A stretch of DNA of 64,000 nucleotides from JAICYJ01 sp963797565. GTDB taxonomy: Bacteria; Actinomycetota; Thermoleophilia; Gaiellales; JAICJC01. The notes under the pieces are model-generated. The model did no database searches. It worked only from the letters and a program-made list of their open reading frames with translations, and was not told the DNA's origin. The stretch lies in the NCBI GenBank assembly GCA_963797565.1, contig CAWCPM010000011.1:62001-126000 (forward strand). The letters run 5' to 3'. Positions 17,297 through 26,029 of this stretch are shown here, piece by piece. Numbering within the stretch: the stretch's first letter is position 1; each line of letters opens with the position of its first letter. The translations under genes were made by a program, and so were the position numbers.

Positions 17297-18349
17297 ATGA
17301 GGGCGGCGATATGGGACGGGCCGGGTGAGATGCACCTGGGCGAGGTCGCGGACGCGACCTGCCCGGCCGACGGCTGCCTGCTGCGCGTGACCGCCTGTGG
17401 GATCTGCGGCACCGACGTGCGCACCTTCTTCAACGGCGACCGGCGGATCCAGCCGGGCGCGGTGCTGGGGCATGAGATCTGCGGCGAGGTGCTCGAGATC
17501 GGGCCGGACGCGGGCGCCGACCTGGCGGCCGTGGTAGGCGACACTGTGCACGTGATCTCGACGCTCTACTGCGGTCACTGCAGCCTCTGCCGCGGCGGCA
17601 ACGAGCACCTGTGCCAGAACGGCGGTCTGATGGGCTTCGACTACCAGGGCGCGTACACCGAGCTGGTCGCGGTCCCGCAGGTGGCGCTGAAGAACGTGTT
17701 CGTGCTGCCCCAGGACCTGGACGCCGTGCACGCCACCTTCGCCGACCCGCTCTCGGATGCGATCTGCGGCCACAAGGACCTCGACATCGGGCTCGAGCAG
17801 CACGTGGTCGTGATCGGCGCCGGCCCGGTCGGCACCGCGCACGTGGCGCTGGCTCTGGCGCAGGGCGCCGACCTCGTCTACCTGCTCGAGACCTCGGCCG
17901 GCCGCCTGGATCTGGCCCGCGGCGTGCTGAACGACGCAAACGTGCGCTACGTCGACACCACCGGCATCGATCCCGTGCAGTTCATCAAGGACGAGACCGG
18001 CGACGGAGCCGACCGCGTGATCGTGGCCTGCTCGAACGTGCAGGCGCAGGAGCAGGCGATGGAGATGGCGGCGCCGCGGGGCCGGGTGCTGTACTTCGGC
18101 GGGCTGCCCAAGGGCACGACCACGATCGCCTTCCCCTCGAACGTGCTGCACTACCGCGAGGTGGCGGTGCACGGCAGCTACGCCTCACGACACCGCGACC
18201 AGGTGCAGGCGCTGGAGATGCTGCGCCGCAACACCCACAACATCCGCGGGGTCGTCTCGGATGTCGTCTCGCTGGACGACACCCCCGCGGCCTTTCAGCG
18301 CATCCGCTCGGGTGAGGCGCTGAAGGTGGTCGTCACCCCGAACGGCTGA
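17297..18349 (+). CDS. Zinc-dependent alcohol dehydrogenase (sorbitol/threonine DH-like MDR)
   Basis: 350-residue medium-chain dehydrogenase. Catalytic zinc ligands are visible in ACGICGTDVRTF (Cys) and GAVLGHEICGEV (His-Glu); structural zinc cysteines in YCGHCSLCRGGNEHLC. The Rossmann nucleotide-binding loop is VVVIGAGPVGTAHVAL. The E/D specificity residue after the second strand (YLLETSAGRLDLA) suggests NAD. Probably oxidises a polyol or amino-alcohol to a ketone or aldehyde for the pathway, or recycles NADH. A TACGAT box lies 10 bases before ATG, so an internal promoter is possible. The kinase gene follows after 3 bases. Confidence 0.85.
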   Translation: MRAAIWDGPGEMHLGEVADATCPADGCLLRVTACGICGTDVRTFFNGDRRIQPGAVLGHEICGEVLEIGPDAGADLAAVVGDTVHVISTLYCGHCSLCRGGNEHLCQNGGLMGFDYQGAYTELVAVPQVALKNVFVLPQDLDAVHATFADPLSDAICGHKDLDIGLEQHVVVIGAGPVGTAHVALALAQGADLVYLLETSAGRLDLARGVLNDANVRYVDTTGIDPVQFIKDETGDGADRVIVACSNVQAQEQAMEMAAPRGRVLYFGGLPKGTTTIAFPSNVLHYREVAVHGSYASRHRDQVQALEMLRRNTHNIRGVVSDVVSLDDTPAAFQRIRSGEALKVVVTPNG

Positions 18350-18352
18350 CGC

Positions 18353-19841
18353 GTGGAGCTGGTCTGCGGCATCGACGTCGGCTCGCAGGGGTCATGCCTG
18401 TCGGTGTTCGATGCGGCCGGGGAACGGCTCGCCACCACGTACCAGCCGCACCCGCTGCGCTACCCGCGGCCGGGCTGGGTGGAGCAGGACCCGCGCGACT
18501 GGCGGGCGGCGCTGGTGAACGGGTTCCGCGACCTGGCGGCACGGGTGAACCTGCGCCGCGTGCGGGCGATCTCGTTCGGCTCGCAGCTGGACGGGCTGGT
18601 CTGCGTCGACCGCGAACGCACAGCCTGTGGGCCCGGCGATCATCTGGATGGACCGCCGCGCCGACCCGCTCTGCCGCCAGGCCGAGGCCCGGGTCGATGC
18701 CGATGAGTGGTACCGGCGGTCGGGCTGCAACCTGGACGGGTCGCACGTGGCCGCGAAGCTGGCCTGGGTCGCGCAGGAGCGGCCCGACGACTACGCGCGC
18801 ACGGCACGGGCGCTGCTGCCAGGTTCCTACATGGTGCGCGTTGCCTGCGGAGCCGACGCTGTCGACCGCTCGAATGCGTCCTCGACGATGCTGCTCGATC
18901 CGGACACCGGCAGCTGGGACACCACCCTGCTGGACGCGTTCGGCATCGACGCCGGGTTGCTGCCGCCGGTCGTATCGGCCGACGCGGTGCTGGGCCCGGT
19001 CAGCTCCGGGTTCGCCGACGCCACCGGCCTCGGCGAGAAGACGCTGGTGATCTGCGGGTGCGGCGACGAGATGGCTGCCACGCTGGGCGCCGGGCTGGCC
19101 GAGCCGGGCGCGGTCTGCGACGTACTCGGCACCGCGGAGCCCGTGTGCGCCGTCAGCGACCGGCCGCTGCGTGACCCGGGGCGCGTGGCCGAGTGCCACC
19201 CCCACGCCGCGCCCGGCCGCTGGCTGCTCGAGAACCCGGGCTGGGCGAGCGGCGCCAACTACCGCTGGTTCCGCGACGAGCTGGGCGGTGGCTCCGACTA
19301 CGAGGCCCTCAATCGGGCGGCAGAGGCGGTGCCGGCGGCCAGCGAGGGGCTGGTGTTCCTGCCCTGGATGGGCGGCGCAATGGCGCCCCGCTGGGAGGCG
19401 GACGCGCGCGGCGCCTGGTACGGCCTGACGCCCGCGCACGGACGGGGACACCTGGTGCGGGCACTGCTCGAGGGCTCGGCCTACGCCTTCCGCGACGTCG
19501 TCGAAGCCATCACCGCGGCCGGCCTCGGCTGCCAGCGCGTGGTCTGCGTGGCCGGCGGGGCGCGATCGGCCCTGGTGCGTCAGATGCGGGCGGATGTGAC
19601 CGGGCTGCCGGTCGGCTACAGCGAGGACGTCGAAACCACCTCCCGCGGCGCCGCGATGCTGGCCGCGGCCGGCGGCGAGCTTCACCCGGACGTGCCGGCG
19701 GCTGCCGCCGCGATGTGCCGGCTGGCGTCCGAACAGCACCATCCTGACCCGGATGCGGCGGCCGCCTACGAGCAGGGCTACCGCCGCTACCGGCTGCTGT
19801 TCGACGCGCTGGCGCCGGCCTTCACCGACCTGGCCCCGTGA
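18353..19841 (+). pseudogene. FGGY-family carbohydrate kinase, frameshifted near 18630
   Basis: The N-terminal ATPase subdomain (VCGIDVGSQGSCLSVFDAAG, GWVEQDPRDW) begins at GTG 18353 and ends in the wrong frame. The rest resumes at about 18630 (GPAIIWMDRRADPLC) with the second FGGY half (CVAGGARSALVRQMRADVTG, TSRGAAMLAAAGG). Joined length is about 496 residues, normal for xylulokinase-like FGGY kinases. An extra T, or a two-base loss, in cagcctgtgggcc explains the break. Expected role: ATP-dependent phosphorylation of a sugar or polyol upstream of the BMC. If truly broken, that step would be lost. Confidence 0.8.
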
Positions 19842-19901
19842 GCGGCAGGGTGTGCAGCGTGCACATCGCGCACCGGCCGCCGAACGCGTAGGGTCGCACC
19901 C

Positions 19902-20819
19902 ATGTGCGGCATCGCCGGATTCCTTGCCAAGCGTGACGGCGTCGACGTCGCCGCCACGCTGACCGCGATGCTTGCCGCGCTGCGCGGCCGCGGGCCGGAC
20001 TCGACCGGCATGTCGCTCTACGGCGCGCCCTTCCAGGGAGATCTGGTGGCCTCGGCCTGGGCCGGCGAGGCGGGCGGCGAGTCTACGCGCGCGGCTGTGT
20101 CGGGCGGCGTCTCGGAGGCCGGGTTCGAGCTGGCCGACCAGCGGTACCGAGACGGCTACTGGCGGCTGGGGCTGGCGCGCAACGGCGGGGACGGCGACAT
20201 CGGAGCGCTCGCCGACGCGATCGAACGCCGCGCTCCCGGCGTGCGGGTGTTCTCGGTCGGCACCTCGCTGGAGCTGCTGAAGCACACGTCGGACGCCCGC
20301 GAGCTTGCTGAGCGGTTCGGCGTGCTGGGATCGACCTACAGCCACGCGATCGGCCACGCCCGGATGGCGACCGAGTCGCGCGTCGACGTGAACCACTCGC
20401 ACCCGTTCTGGGCGCGGCCGTTCCCCGACGTGACCGTCGTCCACAACGGCCACGTCACCAACTACTACAAGAACCGGCGCCTGTTCGAGATGCGCGGCCA
20501 CCGCTTCCAGACCGGCAACGACACCGAGTTCGTGGCGGTGTACCTGGCCGACCGGATGGCCGCCGGCGTGCCGCTGGACGAGGCCGTGCGCGACTCGATC
20601 GACGACCTGGACGGATCGTTCACCTACCTGGTGTCCACCGCCGAGGGCTTCGGCGTCGCGCGCGACCGGTTCTCCACCAAGCCCTGCCTGGTGGCCGAGA
20701 CCGACGACTGGGTGGCCGTCGTCAGCGAGGGCATCGCCCTGGCCGAGGCGTTCGGCGACGGCGCCGACTTCGACACCTACGAGCTGGCGGGCGGCGAGGC
20801 GCGAGCATGGACACGCTAG
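19902..20819 (+). CDS. Class II glutamine amidotransferase subunit (GlxB/MgsA-like)
   Basis: 305 residues beginning MCGIAGFLAK: Cys2, exposed after Met removal, is the N-terminal nucleophile. Further Ntn-glutaminase signatures are GRGPDSTGMSLYG, GHARMATESRVDVNHSHPF, NGHVTNYYKNRR and TGNDTEFVA. The size and separate coding match the first subunit of N-methylglutamate synthase (MgsA) or GlxB rather than PurF or GlmS. It would release or transfer the glutamine or gamma-glutamylamide nitrogen. A TAGGGT box ends 8 bases before ATG. It overlaps the next gene by 13 bases, in the order A-B-C. Confidence 0.85.
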   Translation: MCGIAGFLAKRDGVDVAATLTAMLAALRGRGPDSTGMSLYGAPFQGDLVASAWAGEAGGESTRAAVSGGVSEAGFELADQRYRDGYWRLGLARNGGDGDIGALADAIERRAPGVRVFSVGTSLELLKHTSDARELAERFGVLGSTYSHAIGHARMATESRVDVNHSHPFWARPFPDVTVVHNGHVTNYYKNRRLFEMRGHRFQTGNDTEFVAVYLADRMAAGVPLDEAVRDSIDDLDGSFTYLVSTAEGFGVARDRFSTKPCLVAETDDWVAVVSEGIALAEAFGDGADFDTYELAGGEARAWTR

Positions 20820-21517
20820 CGCCGGCCACGCTGGACGCGCACGGCCTCAGCACGCGCGAGATCAACGAGCGCCTGCGCGAGCTGCTGGACGGCGGAGCCG
20901 GAACCGTGGACGTGCTGCACCCTGGCTCGCGGCACAGCCTGGCGGTGGGCTTCCTCGACCACCCCGGCGCGGCCGTCCGGTTCCGCGGCGACGTCGGCTA
21001 CTTCTGTGGCGGCCTCTCGGACGGCCTGGATGTTGCCATCGACGGCAACGCGGGCTGGTCGCTGGGCGCCGACATGATGGACGGCAGCATCGTCGTGGGC
21101 GGAAACAGCGGCAGCTCGACCGGCGCCTCGATGCGCGGCGGGCTCGTGGTCGTCAAGGGAGACGCGGGTGCGCGGTCTGCGATCGCCGGCAAGGGCGGCA
21201 CGCTGGTGATCGGCGGCTCGACCGGCTACATGTCCGGGTTCATGAACCAGCGCACGCGGCTGGTGGTGTGCGGCGACGCCGGGCCGGGGTTCGGCGACTC
21301 GATGTACGAGGGAGAGCTCTACTGCGGCGGCCGCATCGCCGAGTTGGGCTCGGACACGGTCTGCGAGCCGCCGTCAGCCGAGGAGCTGGCCTGGCTGGCC
21401 GAGCTGTGCGGCACGCACGACCTGGCGCCTGCCCGCGAGTGGCAGAAGGTGCGCTCGGCCGGGAAGCTGTGGCGCTATGACAAGAAGGAGTTCTCGATCT
21501 GGAGGGACGCGCTGTGA
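20807..21517 (+). CDS. GXGXG-motif subunit (GlxC/MgsB-like glutamate synthase domain)
   Basis: 236 residues forming the right-handed beta-helix of the glutamate synthase C-terminal (GXGXG) domain: repeats such as GNAGWSLGADMMDGSIVVGG, NSGSSTGASMRGG, GDAGARSAIAGKGGTLVIGG and GDAGPGFGDSMYEG. In glutamate synthase this domain is structural and links the glutaminase and FMN sites. It is split off as its own subunit in N-methylglutamate synthase (MgsB) and GlxC. Overlaps both neighbours (13 and 4 bases), so the three chains are probably made together as one complex. Confidence 0.88.
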   Translation: MDTLAPATLDAHGLSTREINERLRELLDGGAGTVDVLHPGSRHSLAVGFLDHPGAAVRFRGDVGYFCGGLSDGLDVAIDGNAGWSLGADMMDGSIVVGGNSGSSTGASMRGGLVVVKGDAGARSAIAGKGGTLVIGGSTGYMSGFMNQRTRLVVCGDAGPGFGDSMYEGELYCGGRIAELGSDTVCEPPSAEELAWLAELCGTHDLAPAREWQKVRSAGKLWRYDKKEFSIWRDAL

Positions 21518-22809
21518 TCGAGCATCCACCCCGCCCCAGCCACGTCTGGTCGGAGGAGACGCTGGCCGACATCCGCCAGAAGGCCGAGCTCGGGCGCTAC
21601 GTGATGGGCGCGTTCTCGACCACCCGCCGGGTGCCCAACTTCGACGACCTCACGTTCATCCCGTGCACGCTTTCGCGAGTGCCGCTCGAGGGCTACCGCG
21701 AGCGCTGCCAGACCCGCACCGTGCTGGGAACGAGGGCCGCGAACCCGGTCGTGCTGGAGACGCCGATCGCGATCTCGGGCATGAGTTTCGGGGCGCTGTC
21801 GGCGAACGCGAAGGAGGCGCTTGGCCGCGCGGCGTCCCAGGTCGGCATCTCCACAACGACCGGTGACGGCGGTATGCACCCGCGCGAGCGGGCGGCGTCG
21901 AAGACGCTGGTGTATCAGGTGACGCCCAGCCACTACGGCAACAACCCGCACCACATGGCAGAGGCGGACGCGGTCGAGATCGTGGTCGGCCAGGGCGCCA
22001 AGCCCGGCACCGGCGGCGTGCTGCTCGGATTCAAGGTGTCCGACGAGGTGGCCGGCATGCGCGACCTGCCGCCCGGCGTCGACCAGCGCTCGCCGGTGCG
22101 GCACCCCGACTTCCTGGGCGCCGACGACCTGCGCCTGAAGATCGAGGAGCTGCGCGAGACAACCCGCCACAGGGTGCCGATCTGGGTCAAGCTGGGCGCC
22201 TGCCGGGTGTTCGACGACGTGCGGCTGGCGGTCAAGGCCGGCGCCGACGTGGTGGTGATCGACGGCCTCGAGGGCGCGTCGGCGGCCTCGCCGCTGCTGC
22301 TGTTCGACCACACCGGCGTGCCCACGCTGGCGGCGGTGGTCGAGGCGCGCGAGGCGCTGATCGACATCGGCGCCTACGGCGACGTGCAGATCGTGATCGC
22401 CGGCGGCATCCGCAACGGCGTCGATGCCGCTAAGGCGCTGGCGCTGGGCGCCGACGCCGTCTACATCGCCACCGCCGCGATGGTCGCGCTCAACTGCAAT
22501 GCCCCGCTCTACGAGGAGGACTACGCCAAGCTGGGCGTGACGCCGGGCACCTGCCGGGAGTGCCACACCGGCCTCTGCCCTGTCGGGGTCACCACACAGG
22601 ATCCGGAACTGATGGCGCGGCTGGACGTAGACTCGGCCACCGAGCGTGTGGTGAACTTCCTGAACGCCATGACCATGGAGATCCAGATGCTGGCGCGGGC
22701 CTGCGGAAAATCGGACGTGCACAACCTGGAGCCCGAGGATCTGCGCTCGCTGACGCTCGAGTGCGAGGCGATCACCGGGGTGCCTCTGGTGGGGCGGATC
22801 CAGCGGTGA
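21514..22809 (+). CDS. FMN-binding glutamate-synthase-like subunit (GlxD/MgsC-like)
   Basis: 431 residues with the FMN/2-oxoglutarate TIM barrel of glutamate synthase: PIAISGMSFGALSANAKEAL, GQGAKPGTGGVLLG (FMN phosphate loop), VPIWVKLGACRV, ADVVVIDGLEGA and VIAGGIRNGVDAAKALALGA. A cysteine cluster (CRECHTGLCPVGV, with ALNCNAPLYEE before it) could hold the iron-sulfur centre. Length fits MgsC of N-methylglutamate synthase. It would use 2-oxoglutarate as acceptor for the transferred amine. GTGA overlap with the ALDH gene ties this complex to the BMC enzymes. Confidence 0.88.
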   Translation: MIEHPPRPSHVWSEETLADIRQKAELGRYVMGAFSTTRRVPNFDDLTFIPCTLSRVPLEGYRERCQTRTVLGTRAANPVVLETPIAISGMSFGALSANAKEALGRAASQVGISTTTGDGGMHPRERAASKTLVYQVTPSHYGNNPHHMAEADAVEIVVGQGAKPGTGGVLLGFKVSDEVAGMRDLPPGVDQRSPVRHPDFLGADDLRLKIEELRETTRHRVPIWVKLGACRVFDDVRLAVKAGADVVVIDGLEGASAASPLLLFDHTGVPTLAAVVEAREALIDIGAYGDVQIVIAGGIRNGVDAAKALALGADAVYIATAAMVALNCNAPLYEEDYAKLGVTPGTCRECHTGLCPVGVTTQDPELMARLDVDSATERVVNFLNAMTMEIQMLARACGKSDVHNLEPEDLRSLTLECEAITGVPLVGRIQR

Positions 22810-24602
22810 AGGAGTTCGTCACCGCCGACGACATCCGCGCGCTGGCCGAGCAGGGAGAGCGGGAGCTGATGGTGCGCGAGCACACGACGCTGACCGATGC
22901 GGCGGTTGAGGCGGCCCGGATGCACGGCGTGCGGCTGGTCGAGGGTGGCGCGACGTCCCAGGCGCAGCCCGCGGGCGACGTGGTGGCGGCGCTGCCGGTG
23001 ACGCCGGGCGGGCTGCCGGCGCCGGCGCTGGCGGGACTCGTGCGCGACCAGGCGCCGGCCGGGCGGCGTGGGCAGGGCGGCTCGCGGCCGTCGACACCGG
23101 GGGGCGAGCCGATCGAGGGCCTGCCCGACACCGGCTCGCTGCAGACGAAGCTGCTGATCAACGGCGAGTGGAGCGACGCGGCCGGCGGCCAGACCGTGCC
23201 CACGATCGACCCCGCCACCAACCGCACGATCGTGGACGTGGCGGCGGCCGGGCCGGAGGACATCGACCGGGCCGTTCGCGCCGCGCGCGAGGCGCTGCCG
23301 GCCTGGCGCGACATGGCGCCCGAGAAGCGGTCGCGGATCCTGCTTCGGATCGCGGAGCTGATCGAGGCCGACCGCGACCGACTGGCGCGGATCGAGTCGT
23401 ACGACGTGGGCAAGCCGATCCGCGAGGCGGCGCTGGTCGACCTGCCGGCCTGCTGGGACCCGTGGCGCTTCTACCAGGGGCTGGTGCGCGTGATCGACGG
23501 GCGGGTGCTGGCGATGCCGACCAGCTCGCTCGACTACGTGCGCAAGGAGCCGATGGGCGTTGTCGGCATGATCATCCCCTGGAACTTCCCGCTGCACATC
23601 GCCTGCCGCAAGGGCTCGGCGGCGCTGGCGGCCGGCAACACGGTGGTGCTGAAGGCGCCCGAGCTGGCGCCGCTGACGTGCCTGGAGCTGGGCCGGATCG
23701 CGCTGGACGCGGGGCTGCCGCCGGGCGTGCTGAACGTGGTGCCGGGGCTGGGCGAGACGGCCGGTGCGGCGCTGGCGGAGCACCCCGGCGTCGACAAGAT
23801 CGCGTTCACGGGGTCGACGGTGACCGGGCGCACGGTGATGCGGGCCGGCGCCGGCACCATCAAGCGGGTGTCGCTGGAGCTGGGCGGCAAGTCGCCGTCG
23901 ATCGTGTTCGCCGACGCCGACCTGGAGCGCGCCGTGATCGGCTCGGTGTTCGGCATCTACCTGGCGCAGGGCGAGGTCTGCTCGGCCGGGTCGCGGGTGC
24001 TGGTGGAGCGGCCGGTCTACGACGAGTTCGTGCGGCGGTTCGCCGACAAGGCGGCCGGGATCAGGGTCGGCATGCCGCACCGCTGGGCGACGCAGCTGGG
24101 GGCGCTGATCAACGAGCGGCAGTGCCAGCGCGTGTACGAGTACGTCGAGATCGGGAAGGCGGAGGGCGCGACCGTGGTGGCCGGCGGGGTGCGGCCGGCG
24201 GACCCTGAGCTGGCCGGAGGCAACTTCATCGAGCCCACGATCTTCGCCGGCTCAAACGACATGCGGATCGCGCAGGAGGAGATCTTCGGGCCGGTGGTCG
24301 TGATCGTGCCGTTCGACGGCGAGGACGAGGCGGTCAGGATCGCGAACGACGTGCGCTACGGGCTGGCGGCCGGGATCTGGACGAGCGACGTCGGGCGCGC
24401 GCACCGCGTGGCGCATAGGCTGGAGGCCGGGTCGATCTGGGTCAACCAGTACGGGGTCTACCCGTCGGAGGCGCCGTTCGGCGGATACAAGGAGAGCGGC
24501 ACCGGCTACGACCTGGGGCTGGAGTCGCTGAGCGAGTACCTGGAGACCAAGAACATTCACCTCAACATCGGAACTGACACCCTCGACTGGTACGGGTCCT
24601 AA
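22806..24602 (+). CDS. Aldehyde dehydrogenase with N-terminal BMC-type extension
   Basis: 598 residues from GTG 22806. Residues about 1-46 (KEFVTADDIRALAEQGEREL and DAAVEAARMHGVRLVE) resemble short helical segments found at the ends of BMC cargo enzymes; residues 47-105 are an Ala/Gly/Pro linker; the ALDH domain follows (LLINGEWSDAAGG to the end). Catalytic Glu lies in SLELGGKSPSIVF and the nucleophile Cys in GEVCSAGSRVLV, with IIPWNFPLHIA and GFTGST-type NAD contacts (IAFTGSTVTG). This is the hydrolytic, betaine-aldehyde-DH-like class giving a free acid, not the CoA-acylating PduP/EutE class. Likely the encapsulated aldehyde-consuming enzyme of the locus. Confidence 0.87.
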   Translation: MKEFVTADDIRALAEQGERELMVREHTTLTDAAVEAARMHGVRLVEGGATSQAQPAGDVVAALPVTPGGLPAPALAGLVRDQAPAGRRGQGGSRPSTPGGEPIEGLPDTGSLQTKLLINGEWSDAAGGQTVPTIDPATNRTIVDVAAAGPEDIDRAVRAAREALPAWRDMAPEKRSRILLRIAELIEADRDRLARIESYDVGKPIREAALVDLPACWDPWRFYQGLVRVIDGRVLAMPTSSLDYVRKEPMGVVGMIIPWNFPLHIACRKGSAALAAGNTVVLKAPELAPLTCLELGRIALDAGLPPGVLNVVPGLGETAGAALAEHPGVDKIAFTGSTVTGRTVMRAGAGTIKRVSLELGGKSPSIVFADADLERAVIGSVFGIYLAQGEVCSAGSRVLVERPVYDEFVRRFADKAAGIRVGMPHRWATQLGALINERQCQRVYEYVEIGKAEGATVVAGGVRPADPELAGGNFIEPTIFAGSNDMRIAQEEIFGPVVVIVPFDGEDEAVRIANDVRYGLAAGIWTSDVGRAHRVAHRLEAGSIWVNQYGVYPSEAPFGGYKESGTGYDLGLESLSEYLETKNIHLNIGTDTLDWYGS

Positions 24603-24616
24603 AGGAGGACGCAGAC

Positions 24617-24913
24617 ATGGATGGAGCACTGGGGCTGATCGAGACGCGCGGGCTGGTGGCCGCGATCGAAGCGGCGGACGCGATGGTGAAGGCGGCCAGC
24701 GTCGAGATCCTGGGCCGCGAGTCGATCGGCGGCGGATACGTGACCGTTGCCGTGCGGGGCGACGTGGGCGCGGTCAAGGCGGCGATCGACGCCGGCGCGA
24801 CTGCGGCGAAGAAGACCGGCGAGCTGGTCTCGGCACACCTGATCCCGCGGCCGCACGAGGACGTGATGAAGGTGCTGCCGGCGGCGGTGGCACCGGCCGC
24901 GGCGAAGCGCTGA
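24617..24913 (+). CDS. BMC-H hexameric shell protein
   Basis: 98 residues, a single BMC domain (Pfam 00936 type): ALGLIETRGLVAAIEAADAM at the N-terminus, KAASVEILGRESIGGG with the pore loop SIGGG, YVTVAVRGDVGAVKAAIDAG, and SAHLIPRPHEDVMKVL at the end. Such hexamers tile the facets of microcompartments; the pore loop sets metabolite passage. AAAGGAGG precedes the ATG. First shell gene of the locus, 14 bases after the ALDH, as expected for coordinated cargo and shell synthesis. Confidence 0.96.
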   Translation: MDGALGLIETRGLVAAIEAADAMVKAASVEILGRESIGGGYVTVAVRGDVGAVKAAIDAGATAAKKTGELVSAHLIPRPHEDVMKVLPAAVAPAAAKR

Positions 24914-24915
24914 GG

Positions 24916-25296
24916 ATGCCGGCGATCCGCATCCTCTGCGACGGCGAGGTGATCGAGGCCGAGCTGCTGGTGGACGACGCGCCGCGCGTGTGCGGCTACA
25001 TACGCTCCATCCTGCCGTTCGAGTCGACGATGGTGCACGCCAAGTTCGCGGGCGAGGAGACGATCGTCATGGTGCCGTTCTTCGCAGAGCAGGAGAACGG
25101 CAAGACCGACGTTGTCGCGGGAGACATCGGCTACTACCCGGGCCGGCAGACGCTGTGCCTGTTCTACGGCGAGACGCAGCCGTTCGGCGAGGTCAGCTAC
25201 GTGGCGCGGGTTCGGAGCAACCTGGAGGGGCTGGCGCGCTGCGGGCGCACGATCCTCGAGTCGGGATCGCTGCCGGTGCGGATGGAGCTGGCCTGA
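24916..25296 (+). CDS. DUF3830 cyclophilin-like protein
   Basis: 126 residues matching the DUF3830 pattern: SILPFESTMVHAKFAGEETI, MVPFFAEQENGK, DIGYYPGRQTLCLFYGETQP. The family has a cyclophilin-like barrel and no established reaction; it is often found beside amidohydrolase, pyrimidine/hydantoin-type and some BMC gene sets. It begins 2 bases after the BMC-H gene and its stop overlaps the next start (ATGA). The operon position suggests cargo or an accessory enzyme acting on a ring or amide intermediate, but that is inference. Confidence 0.75.
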   Translation: MPAIRILCDGEVIEAELLVDDAPRVCGYIRSILPFESTMVHAKFAGEETIVMVPFFAEQENGKTDVVAGDIGYYPGRQTLCLFYGETQPFGEVSYVARVRSNLEGLARCGRTILESGSLPVRMELA

Positions 25297-25772
25297 TGGC
25301 GTACGTGTCGGCGGCGATGCTGGTGGAGGAGCTGCGCGAGTTCACAGTCGACCGCTGGATCGGCGAGCCGCCGGACGTGGCGGCGCTGCGGCGGTTCACG
25401 CTGCCGCCGATGGGCAACCTGCCGTGCGTCCTGTACTGCAACTTCGACCTGTTCTGGGCCGGAGAGCAGCTGCAGGTGGTGCGGCAGGCGGCGCTGGACG
25501 GCGACCTGCGGCTGCCGGAGCTGTGCTCGGTTACGGCGATGCTGCTGGAGCGGACGGCGGCGCGGACGGCCAAGTGGGAGATGCCGGAGACGGTGCAGCT
25601 GCTGCGCCGGGCGGCGTCGATCCTGGCAGAGTGGCGGCCGGACACGTCGCGCGAGTATGCGGTCGTGATCGAGCACCTGCTGATGGCGCTGAACCGGATA
25701 CAGGCGGCGGTGGACGCGATCATTCCCTGGAACGACCTCGACGGCGCCGTGCGACTGCGGCCGCAAAGCTAG
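25296..25772 (+). CDS. Unknown 158-residue protein within the BMC shell operon
   Basis: Not recognised. Mostly helical by eye, with a Cys-containing central stretch GNLPCVLYCNFDLFWAGEQL, a Leu-rich segment and a C-terminal IIPWNDLDGAVRL. No signal peptide, TM or nucleotide motif. Translationally coupled to DUF3830 (ATGA) and followed 9 bases later by the BMC-P gene with AGGAGG before it. Its position between shell genes makes it a candidate cargo, adaptor or assembly factor. The conserved-looking YCNFDLFWAG is the best handle for searching relatives. Confidence 0.65.
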   Translation: MAYVSAAMLVEELREFTVDRWIGEPPDVAALRRFTLPPMGNLPCVLYCNFDLFWAGEQLQVVRQAALDGDLRLPELCSVTAMLLERTAARTAKWEMPETVQLLRRAASILAEWRPDTSREYAVVIEHLLMALNRIQAAVDAIIPWNDLDGAVRLRPQS

Positions 25773-25781
25773 GAGGACGAG

Positions 25782-26027
25782 ATGCAGCGATGCCATGTCA
25801 CGGGTAGCACGGTGGCGACGCAGAAGGCGGCCGGGCTGACCGGTTTCAGCCTGCTGACGGTGACGCCGGTGGACGGCGGCGGGGAGCTGGTGGCGGTGGA
25901 TCTGGTCGGCGCCGGAGAGGGCGACATGGTGCTGGTCGCGATGGGCGGGGCCGCGCGGGAGACCGAGCAGACACGCGGCGTACCGACCGACGCGGCGGTG
26001 GTCGCGATCGTGGATCCGTCCCGGTAG
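25782..26027 (+). CDS. BMC-P pentameric vertex protein (EutN/CcmL family)
   Basis: 81 residues: GSTVATQKAAGLTGFSLLTV, ELVAVDLVGAGEGDMVLVAM, then GGAARETEQTRGVPTDAAVV and AIVD. This is the EutN/CcmL barrel whose pentamers close the vertices of the shell. AGGAGG lies 7 bases upstream of ATG. A single copy, consistent with a minimal shell. Its presence with BMC-H and BMC-T makes a closed compartment feasible. Confidence 0.95.
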   Translation: MQRCHVTGSTVATQKAAGLTGFSLLTVTPVDGGGELVAVDLVGAGEGDMVLVAMGGAARETEQTRGVPTDAAVVAIVDPSR

Positions 26028-26029
26028 AG

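Noticed and set aside
18333..20501. Very long minus-strand open frame of 722 codons
   Set aside because: It lies opposite the FGGY kinase and GATase genes, reads as Arg/Gly/Ala-rich sequence with no domain, and is explained by high G+C codon use in the true genes.
19902..22809. Ordinary glutamate synthase (gltB)
   Set aside because: The three domains are separate short genes without the gltD subunit, the arrangement of Glx/Mgs-type enzymes.
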